64,000 bases of DNA from Metaphire vulgaris (taxonomy: Eukaryota; Annelida; Clitellata; Crassiclitellata; Megascolecidae): contig CM030835.1 of the NCBI GenBank assembly GCA_018105865.1, positions 9,785,916 to 9,849,915 of the forward strand, written 5' to 3'. Both the position numbers and the translations under genes were made by a program. Each line of letters starts with the position of its first letter. Within the stretch, counting starts at the first letter, position 1. This document shows positions 44,104 through 55,296 of this stretch, one piece after another. The notes beneath the pieces were generated by a model. The model saw nothing but the letters and a program-made list of their open reading frames with translations, was not told the origin of the DNA and searched no databases.

Positions 44104-44262
44104 CAGGGATATTTTTACATCCCTAACACCCCAATCTGAGACCGACACCCCAACACCCCCTATTTGAGCCAAGGATGACCTTTTTTGCTGTTCATACTTT
44201 TTCGGCAAGTGACCCCAGAAAATACTGACACCCCCAAATTGAGAATCCTAGAAATAACCCTG
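44104..44262. mobile_element. TIR element, CAGGGATATTTTTA family
   Basis: Left CAGGGATATTTTTACA and right AGAAATAACCCTG, 159 bp, with related flanks ATAACTAC and TAACTAGC. It has GACACCCC blocks and the shared motif at 44173-44196, like the 32046 copy. Confidence 0.82.
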
Positions 44263-44428
44263 TAACTAGCCCTTCAGCCCTGGTATACTTTTCTTTCCGA
44301 TCATTCTGCTTTGCACCAGGATTGCCAATATGCTGACGGTCTGAGGTGGTGGATCATTGGCAAAGTGGTAAGTCAGAATGTCAAAATTACACACGAACCG
44401 TCGAATTTCCCATTTGGCAGCTAATATA

Positions 44429-44502
44429 CAGGGTGGCGCAAAAAACCGGACTAGTCACATTTAGGTTTGCATTTAATATAGTCCGATTTTTGCGCCACCC
44501 TG
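44429..44502. mobile_element. Tc1/mariner-like mini-element
   Basis: A 74-bp element with inverted ends CAGGGTGGCGCAAAAA / TTTTTGCGCCACCCTG, flanked by TA on both sides (44427-44428, 44503-44504). TA duplication and TIR style fit a mariner-type MITE. Confidence 0.85.
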
Positions 44503-45104
44503 TACGCTTCCACGATAGAACTCTCATTCTGACCGGAAGTCTGATATTTATTTGACTTTGACGCGGGCTCAAAGTTGACCGGGTTTCAGGAATTGAGGCA
44601 CGTGGCCTAATTGCTGCGACTCCAGATCAATGGCCTATTTTTCTTCGCCCTACCTTGCAACCCGAGGTCATTGCTTTAGAGTAGACTCTATAATTCATCT
44701 ACCCGCATAGTCCCTAGGAAATTCTTCTTCTCTAACAGGGTTTTGATACCTGGTAGGCTATAATCTAAGCGATGAAATTGTCAAAGCACAGCCTATTAGC
44801 TCCTTCAGAACGAAATTAGAAATTTGTGACGTTCTACAACTGTTAATCTGTCAGCTATTTTAGACAACGTATTTCTAACGTACGGAACTTTTAACGTACG
44901 CGCATTTCATTATCAAAAATAGGCTGACATAATCTGTGTTTTTCATAATAATCAACAACTACAGCTGTTAATTCTGTTCCTGCACCTCCTTCCTCCTCGA
45001 AAATCGAAATTACAATTTGCCTGGAACGCGTGCTTCCTAACATCTAAACCATGTGCATGGGCGTCCACAGAAATTTTCAAGGGGGTGCAAAACAGGGTCA
45101 TGAT

Positions 45105-45245
45105 GATATATATATTTATATATATATATAATTATATATAATTATATATATAATATATATAATTATATAATATATAATATATATAATTATAATATATAAT
45201 AATATATATATATATAAAATATATATACACATATATATATATATT
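45105..45245. repeat. Imperfect (TA)n
   Basis: TA-rich tract with AATTATATA interruptions, next to a CATGGGCG-type TIR end at 45056. Confidence 0.9.
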
Positions 45246-45395
45246 GACAAAAATACTATATTTCTATGAAATCAAAACAATTGCATTTCTCTTTGCAGTT
45301 AACAAACACGGCACTAGTTACACAAGACATTTTATTTATTAAACATCTAAAAATCGAGAGTATTGTATCATCAGAGATTGCAGTGCGATAGGTTA

Positions 45396-46402
45396 TTTAT
45401 TGGGCCCTGTCTCAGTGCAAAAGCTAAAAGTTGGTAGAAACTATGATTATGTAAAATATATGGTCAGTTACATGCAGTGAGATATAAAAACATCTGTAGA
45501 AAATGCCAATAATGCAAATAAGAAGTCTCACAAATACATTGCAATGTCACTAACAATAGATTGAAAATAGGGTTGTTCCATCATATCTGTACTCTCAAAC
45601 TCATTAGTTATTAAAGTATTGATGACTTGATAATACCTACATTTGTGAGGTTCCTAATAACGAAAGCCTTAAAATGAGTTGCTATTGAAGAGATTCTTGC
45701 TTGCTCAAACTCAGCTAGACTTTCATACTGCTTTATAATAACTAAAAACTAGCCAAATAAGTAATAAAACTGATTATTGCAATGCTATAAGGCCTTGCAT
45801 AGCCTTTTCTCCAGAATTCTTATTTAACAATTTCTCAAAATTCATAAAATGGGTAAGTTATCTAATTTCATGTGAGAAACTACATAAAAAGTTTTTGATA
45901 CAGAAGTCTATTACTCTCATTAAAATTTGTTTGCTAACATGAGGAAAGATCTTTAGTTTTGATCAATATTACAAGTCCATACACATTTGTTTAACCCATC
46001 GGTCAGTGATGCTAATAAATGAAAGTTGGAGATGCATAACAATAATAGAAATCATCAAATCATCACCAGCATTTGTGCGCAGTTGGCTGATGATACCCAA
46101 AGCATTATGATAGTGGCGCCATAGAAGTTCATTGACTGATTGATAGCAAAAAGTTTCTATTTTTAAGTCACATGACAATAATTATAGTTAATCTTTTCAC
46201 AAAGGAAATGATATTCAAACAAGTCAACATGCGCAGTATCTGTATATGACAAGATCAGATAAAACATGTAATAAACATAAGGTTGTTAGCAATTTTAAAA
46301 CTGCACTCGTCTTGAAAAATCACCCATTAAAAATATAAATGTTTACACTATAGATACACAAGATCATACTAAACACAATCGATAAAATAATGAACGAGCT
46401 TC
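45396..46402 (-). other. Probable protocadherin 3' UTR with candidate poly(A) signals
   Basis: This AT-rich stretch follows the stop codon of the last exon. On the minus strand AATAAA occurs at 45401-45396, and further copies lie near 45345-45330. A short LINE/SINE-type 3' end (GGCGCCATAGAAGTT followed by ATTG-type repeats) sits near 46113-46147. The transcript end is a guess. Confidence 0.35.
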
Positions 46403-47226
46403 TCATCTAGGTCGCGCAAAGCTAAAGGACATCTTATCTCTAAAGAAAATGTCATCAATTTGTTGACAGAGGTCGACGGGATCAATCGCGGAACTTTCTG
46501 AATCATCATCGGCTGTGTTGTTGTTCTTTCCGGTTGCTTGAAAGCCACGTGACGTAGGAGTGCGCATCTGATTCAGTGCAGCGCTGAGATCAGTGCACGA
46601 GTACTGCACTCCGCTGCAGTCAGAGTCGAATGTGCTGTTGTTAAGCGAATGCAATCTGTTTGGTGTAGGCCTACTTGCTGCATCGTCAGCGACCGCATGA
46701 CCGTGATCAAAACGTTGGATTCCTTTACCGCCGAATTGTCCGCTGCGACGACCGCCGAAACCTCCTTGACTCGTCGGTCCTTCGCCGCCGCTAGCAAAGC
46801 TTCCGTCATCCCGACATCCAGGACTTCGGACCGAGCGTGCCGCCAACGACGGGATGACGGAATGAGGCGAATCGCCGCGATACACTGGTGACGTCAAGCA
46901 GCAACCAGCAATTCTGGGAAGAGTGCAGTGCGCCGATGGAGTGGACTGAACAAAGTCTTGGCATGCAAAATTTGGGCGATGATCCTTCTGGGGTATCCTG
47001 GCGCTGAATGCTGGGTCTTCGCGATACAAATGCTGCGGGCTAAAGGTACTGAACGAGGACATGGGTGGAGATTGGCAAGAGTAACTATGGCAGCAAGGAT
47101 AACTGTTAGCGCCAGTGTTTGCTTCAGTCATTCGTTGTCTTGGGCTGCTGTCGCCTTCGCAGCGGTTGCTGGTAGACTGCAGTTTGTAGCTGGTAACTGG
47201 TTCGTGGTACGGTATTTTCGAGTACC
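46403..47226 (-). CDS. Protocadherin last coding exon (cytoplasmic tail)
   Basis: This is an open frame of about 274 codons on the same strand as the protocadherin. It is preceded by a good acceptor (CTCTGTTTTCCAG ending at 47227) and entered in phase 1. The product is Ser/Pro/Gly-rich with no membrane segment. It includes a Gly-rich patch (GGFGGRRSGQFGGKG) and ends with DPVDLCQQIDDIFF followed by RDKMSFSFARPR and a stop. An acidic-hydrophobic ending of this kind, preceded by SESSAIDPVDL, resembles C-terminal tails of invertebrate non-clustered protocadherins as I remember them. Coding base composition is higher in GC than the flanks. It could be a separate gene, but strand, splice signal and composition favour the protocadherin. 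Phase does not match exon 2 directly, so the transcript model is incomplete. Confidence 0.7.
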
Positions 47227-48859
47227 CTGGAAAACAGAGATTAGCTAATTTTAGTGGCCACACTATTATGAAACTATACTCAAAGATTATTATATTCCTG
47301 AAGTAAATGTCTGTTCGATTAAACGTTTTGAACACATTGTCAAGCTATACGAATAAGGAGTATGAAACGAACTGATGTGACATTTCATTTCATATTACTG
47401 TTTAAGTGGATCTGCACTGCAGGACACTAACGTGACACAAGGCTATTGATTAAACTGTTTGAGGTGCCAAAATGCAGACTAGAGAAATAAAGGTGCTGAT
47501 GGAAAGGACCTTAAATGTTGCTTATGGTGCTATGTTAAACGAACGTTCTTTAAAGTTCAGACAACCTCTCTGTACATAGGCCTATCATCCTAACATGCCA
47601 GCAAGCTAATGGTCTCATGCAATTCAATTTGAGTAGACTTTTTTCTTTCTTAGTCTTAGCCATGTCATGCAGTTACACAGATTGATCGATTTTTCAATAA
47701 AATATTTTGAAATTCCGGTATATATTTAATCTTGAATAATTTCTGATTTAGAAAAAGCAAGCACAGCAGTTCGGTTAACCGTTCAAGCGTTGAAAGACAG
47801 CGCCGTAAGTCAGCACAATCTCACCTTCAAATGCAAGCTTGTCATGTCTCAAATCTACCCACGTAGAGCGTTTATGACTGGAAAAGTTTGAAAATCACTG
47901 ATTTAGAGTTCAATTTGCAATCGATGAATGACTGACTGGCTGAACGAATGAATGAATGAATGTATGAATGAATGAATGATTCACTCGATCAGCCAATCAA
48001 AGTCAATTCCTGTGGCACTGCTATCGTAAAGACTAGTGCAGCAGCTGCAAGCGGTTAGATGAATGGCATAAACTCTAGATTTTACACCAAAACAGAAGAA
48101 TCTCTGAGAGGATCAGATGTCTGAATATTTATTTATTATAACAAAGCTCACGCCAAGCCGCCGCTTTTCGCAGTTCATCGACAAATAAAACGGATATTCT
48201 GGAAAATCTTAAAGCACTTATATATGGCAAACAAATAAATAAAGAAGTGGCAATCGAAAAGAACTGGAAAAACAGAAGGGAGCGTTCAGTTTCAGACATA
48301 ATCTGAAACCTTCGCGGCTCTTAGCCTAATTGCCTGTTTTGCTTCAGCCGACGAGTGCATCAGTGAGAGATTCTATAGAGGCAACTGTCGGAGCTTTCCG
48401 TCTGAGCATCGTAACGATTTAGAAAAAGACAAGAAAAGTAACCGACGCAAAATATAAATAAACTGCTACGAAGAAACCAGTCAAAAACGTCCGTCTAACT
48501 CTCACATGCGATCAGCGCAGCTGGCCGCTGAGGAGGCGAGAACATGCACCTACTATCTACATACCTACTTGTACAGGGTTGTCGTGATTGTCAGTGGCGG
48601 AGGAGGGACGAGGGCGGCGGCGGAGCGGCGGCGGCGGCGGCGGCATTGCTCTCTCCCTCTTCGCTCGGCCCGTGACCACTGTCCGCATTTGAACCTTCGC
48701 CAGAGCGCAAACTGTCAGCGTCGTTGTCATTTAGGATCCTGATCGGACAATTCATCTTCAAAAGTACAGTATATCAGTGTGATAGCCATAGTCGGTGTCA
48801 GATATAGCCTACTACCAAAGGACATGATCTTTGACTATGATTTTCATTCTGAAGCGACC

Positions 48860-49043
48860 CAGGGTTTAACCTATAGGCCGTTTCCGGGGAAAATTGCCCT
48901 TTTCCCCGGAAATTTCAAATTCCCCGGAAATGTTGGCATACTACATCAACTAACAGCAGCCCCTAGCTGACTCCCCCGGCTTTTTCAGTTTCCCCCCGGC
49001 TTTGTCAGTTTCCCCGGAGTCCAGGAGTCTAGATTAAACACTG
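48860..49043. mobile_element. TIR element, CAGGGTTTAACCTA family
   Basis: Left CAGGGTTTAACCTA and right TAGATTAAACACTG (12 of 14 paired), with perfect 8-bp duplications AAGCGACC (48852-48859, 49044-49051). The interior repeats TTCCCCGGAAA-type units. Confidence 0.86.
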
Positions 49044-49402
49044 AAGCGACCATCATCCGAAGCAGATGCCCTACTATAATGGCGCTACAGAAGTTTAATG
49101 ATTGATTATTGATTTATTTATTTATTGGAATCATGTCTAAACCATGCTTTTGTTTAGAAAAAATATTTTATGAAATATTTCATAGACGTGCGACTAAAAT
49201 TAAAGATCTTAAGATCTCCAATCTCCATCAATCAGTAGTATGCAGTTTAATTAATTGCTAATAAAGAAAGGAGGAAAGCTTATTAAATTATCCAAACCAG
49301 GTTTAAGGGTAAAGCAACACTTAATGTTTGCTAAAGAACTCCTGACTTTGACCGTTACTATGCTCATGGCAATATAACGATTCTTACTGCTGTTGCTATG
49401 GC

Positions 49403-49425
49403 TACTGCTGCTGCTGCTGCTGCTG

Positions 49426-49507
<82 letters not shown>

Positions 49508-49541
49508 CACTACTACGATTACTGCTGCTGCTTATTATTGC

Positions 49542-49640
<99 letters not shown>
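49403..49640. repeat. (CTG)n(CTA)n(ATT)n(CTA)n array
   Basis: About 240 bp of trinucleotide blocks between protocadherin exons 2 and 3. Confidence 0.95.
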
Positions 49641-50639
49641 GTACTATTACTATAATTACTACGAACGATTCTGCAGACTGACAAATCTATGTTTAAAAAT
49701 TAATATTCTACTACAAATTTAGCCAACGAAGCATGGTGGGAGCATGTCTGTTCGTCATAGTCATCAACTTCGTCAAAGTGACGATCAGCCTGACGTAGCT
49801 TGATACGTGGCAGCCCCGGATGGGTCATGACTCTGACAGTACGCTGTCCTCGGTTCCAAAACTTCCTCGACGGCTTAATTTTTGGTGGTGACCTGCCCCA
49901 CGGTGGGGTCATCTCACCAATCACGGTTGACCCCGTCAGTTGAAAGAGACTGACAGGACGGACAAGGAAAGAGGGAACACTCTTCTGAGGATTTCGTCAT
50001 GTAATAAATCAAAAACCGGATCTAGTGTCAACCAATAGACAGTTCTTTAAACTGATTCATAACACAGATCAACAAGGCATTCACTCTCTGTCTCACTGTC
50101 TCTCTTTTTTTTTCTCTCTCTCTCTCACTCTCTTTGTCTCAGTCTGTCAGTATGTCAGTAGATCTATCTGTCTGTCTGTCTGTCTTTCTCTTTCTCTCTA
50201 TTTCAGGCACAAACTAAGCAATGGAATGTCACACTTCTTTTTATATTGCCCAGAATTAAAATTGCTTGAAGTTTACGAAATATTTAAGAACAATTCCAAA
50301 ATGCACTGTGCAAATAAAATGGTCATTAACTATGTATTTATTATAAGTAGTTACAGGCACGTCGGAACGAATTTTCAGCAGGGGTGCAGATTTTCTATAC
50401 AGCTATATCAGGTTTAAAGTGTTAAAATAATTTACTATATGAAACATTATTAAATTGCTGTCTCTTGGGCCGTGCTGATATAACAAGCCCAGGTAACAAG
50501 TGTATTGAAAATATCAGAATATCAAACACACGAGGGGGATGAGTGGGGATGCATCCTTCCCACCGGACTTCAGGACTGTTTTCGCTTGTGAAACCTATTT
50601 TTGGATAAAATTTTAGTAAAACTACGGGGAAAAACTGCG

Positions 50640-50820
50640 GATGACCTTTTTTGCTTGTCAACCTATTTTTTTTAGTAAAAGTGTAGTAAAATTAGGAGAA
50701 AGTTCTCTTTTGTCTGCATTTTTGGCAAATTTTACTGATTTGTTCCTTCTCTTTTCATCCCCTACCAACTTCCTATGAATTCATTTCATGCCCCTGCCAA
50801 GAAATCTGGAACTGCCACTG
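50640..50820. mobile_element. Partial TIR element resembling the CAGTGGCGGCTCCA family
   Basis: Read from 50820 on the minus strand, CAGTGGCAGTTCCAGATTTC resembles the start of the element at 29272. The shared internal motif lies at 50639-50660. The other end was not identified. Confidence 0.45.
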
Positions 50821-50926
50821 CTGGTGACCTATAAAATGCGACTGTGTTCGTTTTCTTTGGTAAATTGCATGAAAACTTTTAGAGCTGTAAATCATCGAAA
50901 AAACTGCTGATTGTGCGTCCACTTGC

Positions 50927-51091
50927 CTCCGATTCCTTATTATTTGCCTGCAGCAGTGGCACCGTCTGGTTTCTCTGCTGTTCACTTCTGGCAGACTTCG
51001 GAGTGGTCGACGCGTGACAGGAGACTCCGTTCACGCACAGCTTAGTAGCGCTGCTTCCCAGCAGCGACGAGCAGCCGGAGGCCTGAGATAT
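50927..51091 (-). CDS. Protocadherin cytoplasmic exon 2 (probable)
   Basis: This is a candidate internal exon of 55 codons in the protocadherin tail. An acceptor ending in TTTGCAG at 51092 is followed in phase 0 by ISQASGCSSLLG, matching the phase-0 donor of exon 1 about 4.2 kb upstream. The peptide is Ser/Thr-rich and hydrophilic, ending NQTVPLLQANNKESE, as expected of a cytoplasmic tail. The best downstream donor is GAG followed by GCAAGT, a consensus-like GC-AG donor, in phase 0. The last exon needs a phase-1 entry, so a further small exon or another donor must lie between them. If the GC donor is not used, the frame runs on to a stop at 50879 and ends ISSFFDDLQL, an alternative C-terminus. 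The exon is inferred from sequence signals only. Confidence 0.62.
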
Positions 51092-52799
51092 CTGCAAACG
51101 TAAAAGCCATTCTTGCAAAATAACACGGAAATCGAGGGGCATCGTATTGCATGGTATACGATTCTCGTGCATCACTTTGCAAGATCAAGATCAGACAAAC
51201 TGCGGCAATACCATCTACATTCTACAGTTATAATACCGTTGGCTGGTCATTTAAAATATTCACGACAGGAATCGATTATTAGTTAATCTGATTTTCCGAC
51301 AAACGCTAAAATAGGTTGTCTAAGGCCGGTTCTGCCATCTGCGCGTTCAAAGGTGGAGGTGGACGCACGGAAGAGACCGGTGCATTCCCGTGAACATCAA
51401 AGGGGAAAGAACTCTACAATTAGGCTAAATAATAGCTCTGCTTTAAAATTCTGCACCTGCGACAGGAAACACGAAGCAACAATTAGGAAATTAACATAGG
51501 AATCGAATAACTAAAGGGCCATATTACAAAGCAGCCAAAAACACATTTCAAACGCACGTGATAATAATGTACATTTAAAACGCTGTCATTAGCGTTTGCG
51601 CTTAAAGCACAGCCCTGGCTAATATCATCTACCAAAAGGCACCCTTTCTGTCAAAATCAATGTCTAATCTGTGGGAGTTAGGTAAGGACGACCGTCCAGC
51701 GGGTTAAACAATTTTTATGTTTAGTTTTACATTATGCCCACCAGCGGAAAAAAATGTTTAGGTGGCAGCATCCACTGTTTCTTAAAACTGAACAATTTCT
51801 TAAAACTGGACAGTGTGCCTCTAAATAATCTCACCGATACTGGAACACGTTTTTTTCTCACACTGAAATTAGCACTGTTCACGCATCAAACTCCTAACAA
51901 CCCAACTAGCGTGACAACTGTGTCACAAAGAAATGCTATACTATATTTCTCTGTGCAACCACGCGGATGCAAACGACTGGAAGGTCCTGGCATGACTAAT
52001 CTAGCAATAGATTCAGTATTAACGCCAAGGCTTTGTGGAAATTCATGCCAGGCATGATACGCTAAGCTCTATAGACCTGACAATCACTGCCGATCGGATC
52101 ACAAAACATCACTCCTTCACGGAATTCTCAGCAAAGCCTGTAATGGTGCCACGAGAATGACGGCTGCAGCGGTAGCAAGGCAGCGTCAATCCACATGACA
52201 TGCTTTAGAGAGTTTGAAAATAGGTGGACTAAGGATACACCCCCTCATAAAATTGTTCAATCCATGGTTGCAGAACAGTATAGTTTAGCCTTGAAAACGT
52301 GTTATATGCACCAATGGATTATACGAATATTTTCTGTCACAAATCTGGTGGCAGTTAACACCAAGTTGAAAACATGGCCATACATGACAAATGATGCATT
52401 TATGTTGATTTAGAAGAAGAATGTTTTTAAAGGTGCGGATGACACTCATCTCATATGGGGAAATGGTTCCATTTAGAGGTTCACCTAACCACTGGACTGA
52501 ACGTCTAATTTGAAACATTAAGTGATGGTCGTGTTTTAAGAGCAAAATTATGTGTTTTAGATTCTAGTTATCCCTTTTAGTATCACTAAAATGCTCTCAC
52601 AAATCATGATTGCTAAAGTAATTAGGCACAAACTCACGGTACACAACCTTTTGGAAAATGGTAATGAAAGACAAATTACAAAAGACTTTCTAACAACCGT
52701 TAGCCTTTCATGTATACTAAAATCTGACGTCATGACGCACTAGCCATGATGACCTTTAGGATGAAATTACCATGAATGACTGACCCCACCTTTTGGTTA

Positions 52800-52878
52800 G
52801 CCTATATCGCCTAAGAATAGGCAGCTACTGCGGTACTGCTGACAAGCGCTACAAAATTCACAAGATTTTACTTACTTG
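52800..52878 (+). mobile_element. L2-like LINE 3' end fragment
   Basis: CTAAGAATAGGCAGCTACTG, then AAGCGCTACAAAATTCACAA and a TTTACTTACTT tail, corresponds to the L2-like 3' UTR seen at 5498-5600 in reverse orientation. It lies in protocadherin intron 1. Confidence 0.7.
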
Positions 52879-53142
52879 CTAAGCTGAAACGTAATAGCCA
52901 ATATAGCACTAAAAGTCTCCACTTTCAAATAAACACTAAGTCTTCAGTGCGATATTTAGTAACAATAAATTGCACGAGTTGCAGAGTAATCATCTGAAGA
53001 ACATTTATGCAGACGAAAAGAAATGGACATAATTTATATTGAGCACGAGTGGGAGTGGTGAACCGTGAACTGCGGATTTAAAATTGACATAGATTATAAA
53101 TATTGGCTTAGCTGGTTTTCTCTCAAAATGTGTCATAAAATG

Positions 53143-53415
53143 CAATGGCGCAGCCAGGATTTTCCGAAGGGGGTTATGGTTCCCATCCACATGAACGTGA
53201 TTCCCAACTTCGGAAAATTCCGACAAGCAAAAAAGGTCAACATCTTTTATGTTGCTTTAATAAGTGGATTATATTGTATGGGAATATGATCCCGTACAAC
53301 TATATACGCAATAAAAACATTTTTGGTCGAATAGCCAAGGAGCCAAGGGGGTTTAACCCCCAAAACAGAACAGCCAAGGGGTTTAACCCCAACCCGCCCC
53401 TTGGCTACGCCACTG
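53143..53415. mobile_element. TIR element, CAGTGGCGTAGCCA family
   Basis: Left CAATGGCGCAGCCAGGATT and right TTGGCTACGCCACTG. Flanks ATAAAATG and ATGCAATG agree at 6 of 8. It contains two copies of the GGGGTTTAACCCC palindrome (53343-53393) and the shared motif at 53221-53240. It lies in protocadherin intron 1. Confidence 0.82.
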
Positions 53416-53734
53416 ATGCAATGCAATTATTATTAGTCGTGCAAATAAACGTTTTCTCCAGTGCTTTCCCGCCATGTTAAAGCTTTCATTTTGTTCTGTC
53501 CTGTGTGCCTGTGAGTAACCAGTTGTACATGTTTTGACAATTGTGTGTGGCTGCTTTGTCAGACTGTCAGACATCTGTTATAGAAGCCTTTCTTGGAGAA
53601 AGCTGTTCAGCTTCACTGACCTGCCGCTTGCATGACAAAGCACAGAGAACTCTGACACATTACACACACCATATTAACTTCCATTCCCTGCCAGTGACCA
53701 TGTGATAGCCCGAAAAATAGAAATTATAGAATCC

Positions 53735-53800
53735 CCCACCGTAGGTATTGAACCCCGGCCTGCATCGCATCGCAGTGAGCCACTGAGACAGTAGCAAGGT
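53735..53800 (-). repeat. tRNA-like SINE head
   Basis: On the minus strand TGTCTCAGTGG (A-box-like, 53790-53780) is followed by GGTTCAATACC (B-box-like, 53754-53744). The sequence resembles a decayed tRNA-derived SINE within the protocadherin intron. Confidence 0.5.
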
Positions 53801-54808
53801 AGCAAATGGTCAAAGTAGTCTGGTTTTAATTAACATGCAGAAAACAAAGACGAAACGGGAGCAAAAAATAGCACTTTAAAACTGAATAATCATACTCTGT
53901 CTCGGAATCTGTAATTCCGATTTCCTTGAAGTGTCTAAGATACGAAGTGTTAACTCGCGCTATCAACGCCTAACAGAGAATACATTAATACTGAAACAGG
54001 TCCATTACGCCAGAAAATGGATTTCAACACCTCATAATGTTCGGCAATGCTGCAGCGCGCTTCCATAAAGTCAGCCAACGCACAAGGCAGCCACACAAAG
54101 AAAGACCCTTTGACGTTACTGACTACCTTTCGTCTCACGGTAGTACGGAGTAATAATTCACAATGACACTTCTAATAATTATGAGCTTTCCTTAGATGTA
54201 TTTCAGACTCAGTGTCTTAAACTAGCCACCCATTCCGATAGGTGAAGCACATAGTACAATAAAAAAACTGATATTATAACTGAGAAAGTTTTTCAAAATT
54301 GATAAATCATGCAGGTTATATACTGTACAACTATAGCCACTTATCAGTCCATTGGTCTTCACTCTTCAATTAAGCTGGTTAATTGAAATAAGGTAAAGAA
54401 AGCAGTAGGTCAAGGGTCAAACAGGTCAGTCGTGAAAACGCCTGGACTTTGTAATCCACACAATCTAGACCGGCTCAATTAAGAGAAATCTTTACTGGCA
54501 TCTGGCCAAGGACGGAGACGGTGTATCTGGGAAGCGTCTTCCACAAGACCCCACTTAGAGAAATTCTCCGAATGATTTACTCAGCCCAGCGCTTCTCATC
54601 GGCAAACACCTTCAGCGCCAACCCAATTACCAAGATCCTGACCATAGGCCAACTGACCAATGCGGGCCAGTCAAACAGTTGGAGCTGTGACTCACAAACT
54701 GAGCGACTTAAAACTCAAAGTCGAATGTCTAAAGACTTTTAAGTGCCAATGTCAACATTTCGACAGCAGCAGGACTTAACAAGCCACAATCAATCAGTGG
54801 CCATACTA

Positions 54809-54967
54809 ACTCAGTGACGTTCTGCATCATTGAAAGGGGTCTGGAAAGCAAAGTTGTAGAACAACAATTTGACCTACAAATTAGAAAACTCAGTGACGTT
54901 CTGCATCATTGAAAGGGGTCTGGAAAGCAAAGTTGTAGAACAACAATTTGACCTACAAATTAGAAAA
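54809..54967. repeat. 79-bp perfect tandem duplication
   Basis: CTCAGTGACGTTCTGCATCA begins two adjacent copies, spaced 79 bp, with no difference seen. It lies in protocadherin intron 1. Confidence 0.93.
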
Positions 54968-55074
54968 CATTCGAAGCTGGTATTGCAATTTATTTTTAAA
55001 AAACATTCAATAAACAGTTAAATAATAGAAATAAATTAGTACACGAGGCCGCAGGCAAACGATTCATTTCAAAT

Positions 55075-55083
55075 ATAATAATT

Positions 55084-55176
<93 letters not shown>

Positions 55177-55190
55177 CATTTTATAGCACC
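55075..55190. repeat. (AAT)n with an LINE/SINE 3' end
   Basis: About 90 bp of AAT directly abuts GCATTTTATAGCACCACTT. Read on the minus strand this is the AGTGGTGCTATAAAATGC end of an L2-like element with an (ATT)n tail. Confidence 0.85.
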
Positions 55191-55296
55191 ACTTCTAATA
55201 CCCTTAGGCATCAATCGATGGTACTCCAAATTCGAACCGTAAAAGATCAGGTCAATCCATACAGCAGTACCATATAATATACAGTACGGTAAGTAC

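Larger units (their letters stand above)
47227..50926 (-). other. Interval between protocadherin exons 2 and 3
   Basis: About 3.7 kb that must contain the remaining splice junction, and possibly a small exon to reconcile a phase-0 exit with a phase-1 entry. It contains a (CTA)n/(ATT)n array (49403-49640), a TIR element (48860-49043) and a CpG-rich patch with GGC repeats (48590-48720). I could not identify the missing exon by eye. Confidence 0.4.
51092..55296 (-). other. Protocadherin intron 1
   Basis: A 4.2-kb interval between a phase-0 GT donor (55296) and a phase-0 AG acceptor (51092). It holds an (AAT)n array, a 79-bp tandem duplication, a tRNA-like SINE, an L2-type LINE 3' end and a TIR element. 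No additional convincing exon was seen. Confidence 0.55.

Noticed and set aside
53950..54138. Extra protocadherin exon in intron 1
   Set aside because: The 62-codon frame has hydrophobic content unlike a cytoplasmic tail and no good paired splice sites.
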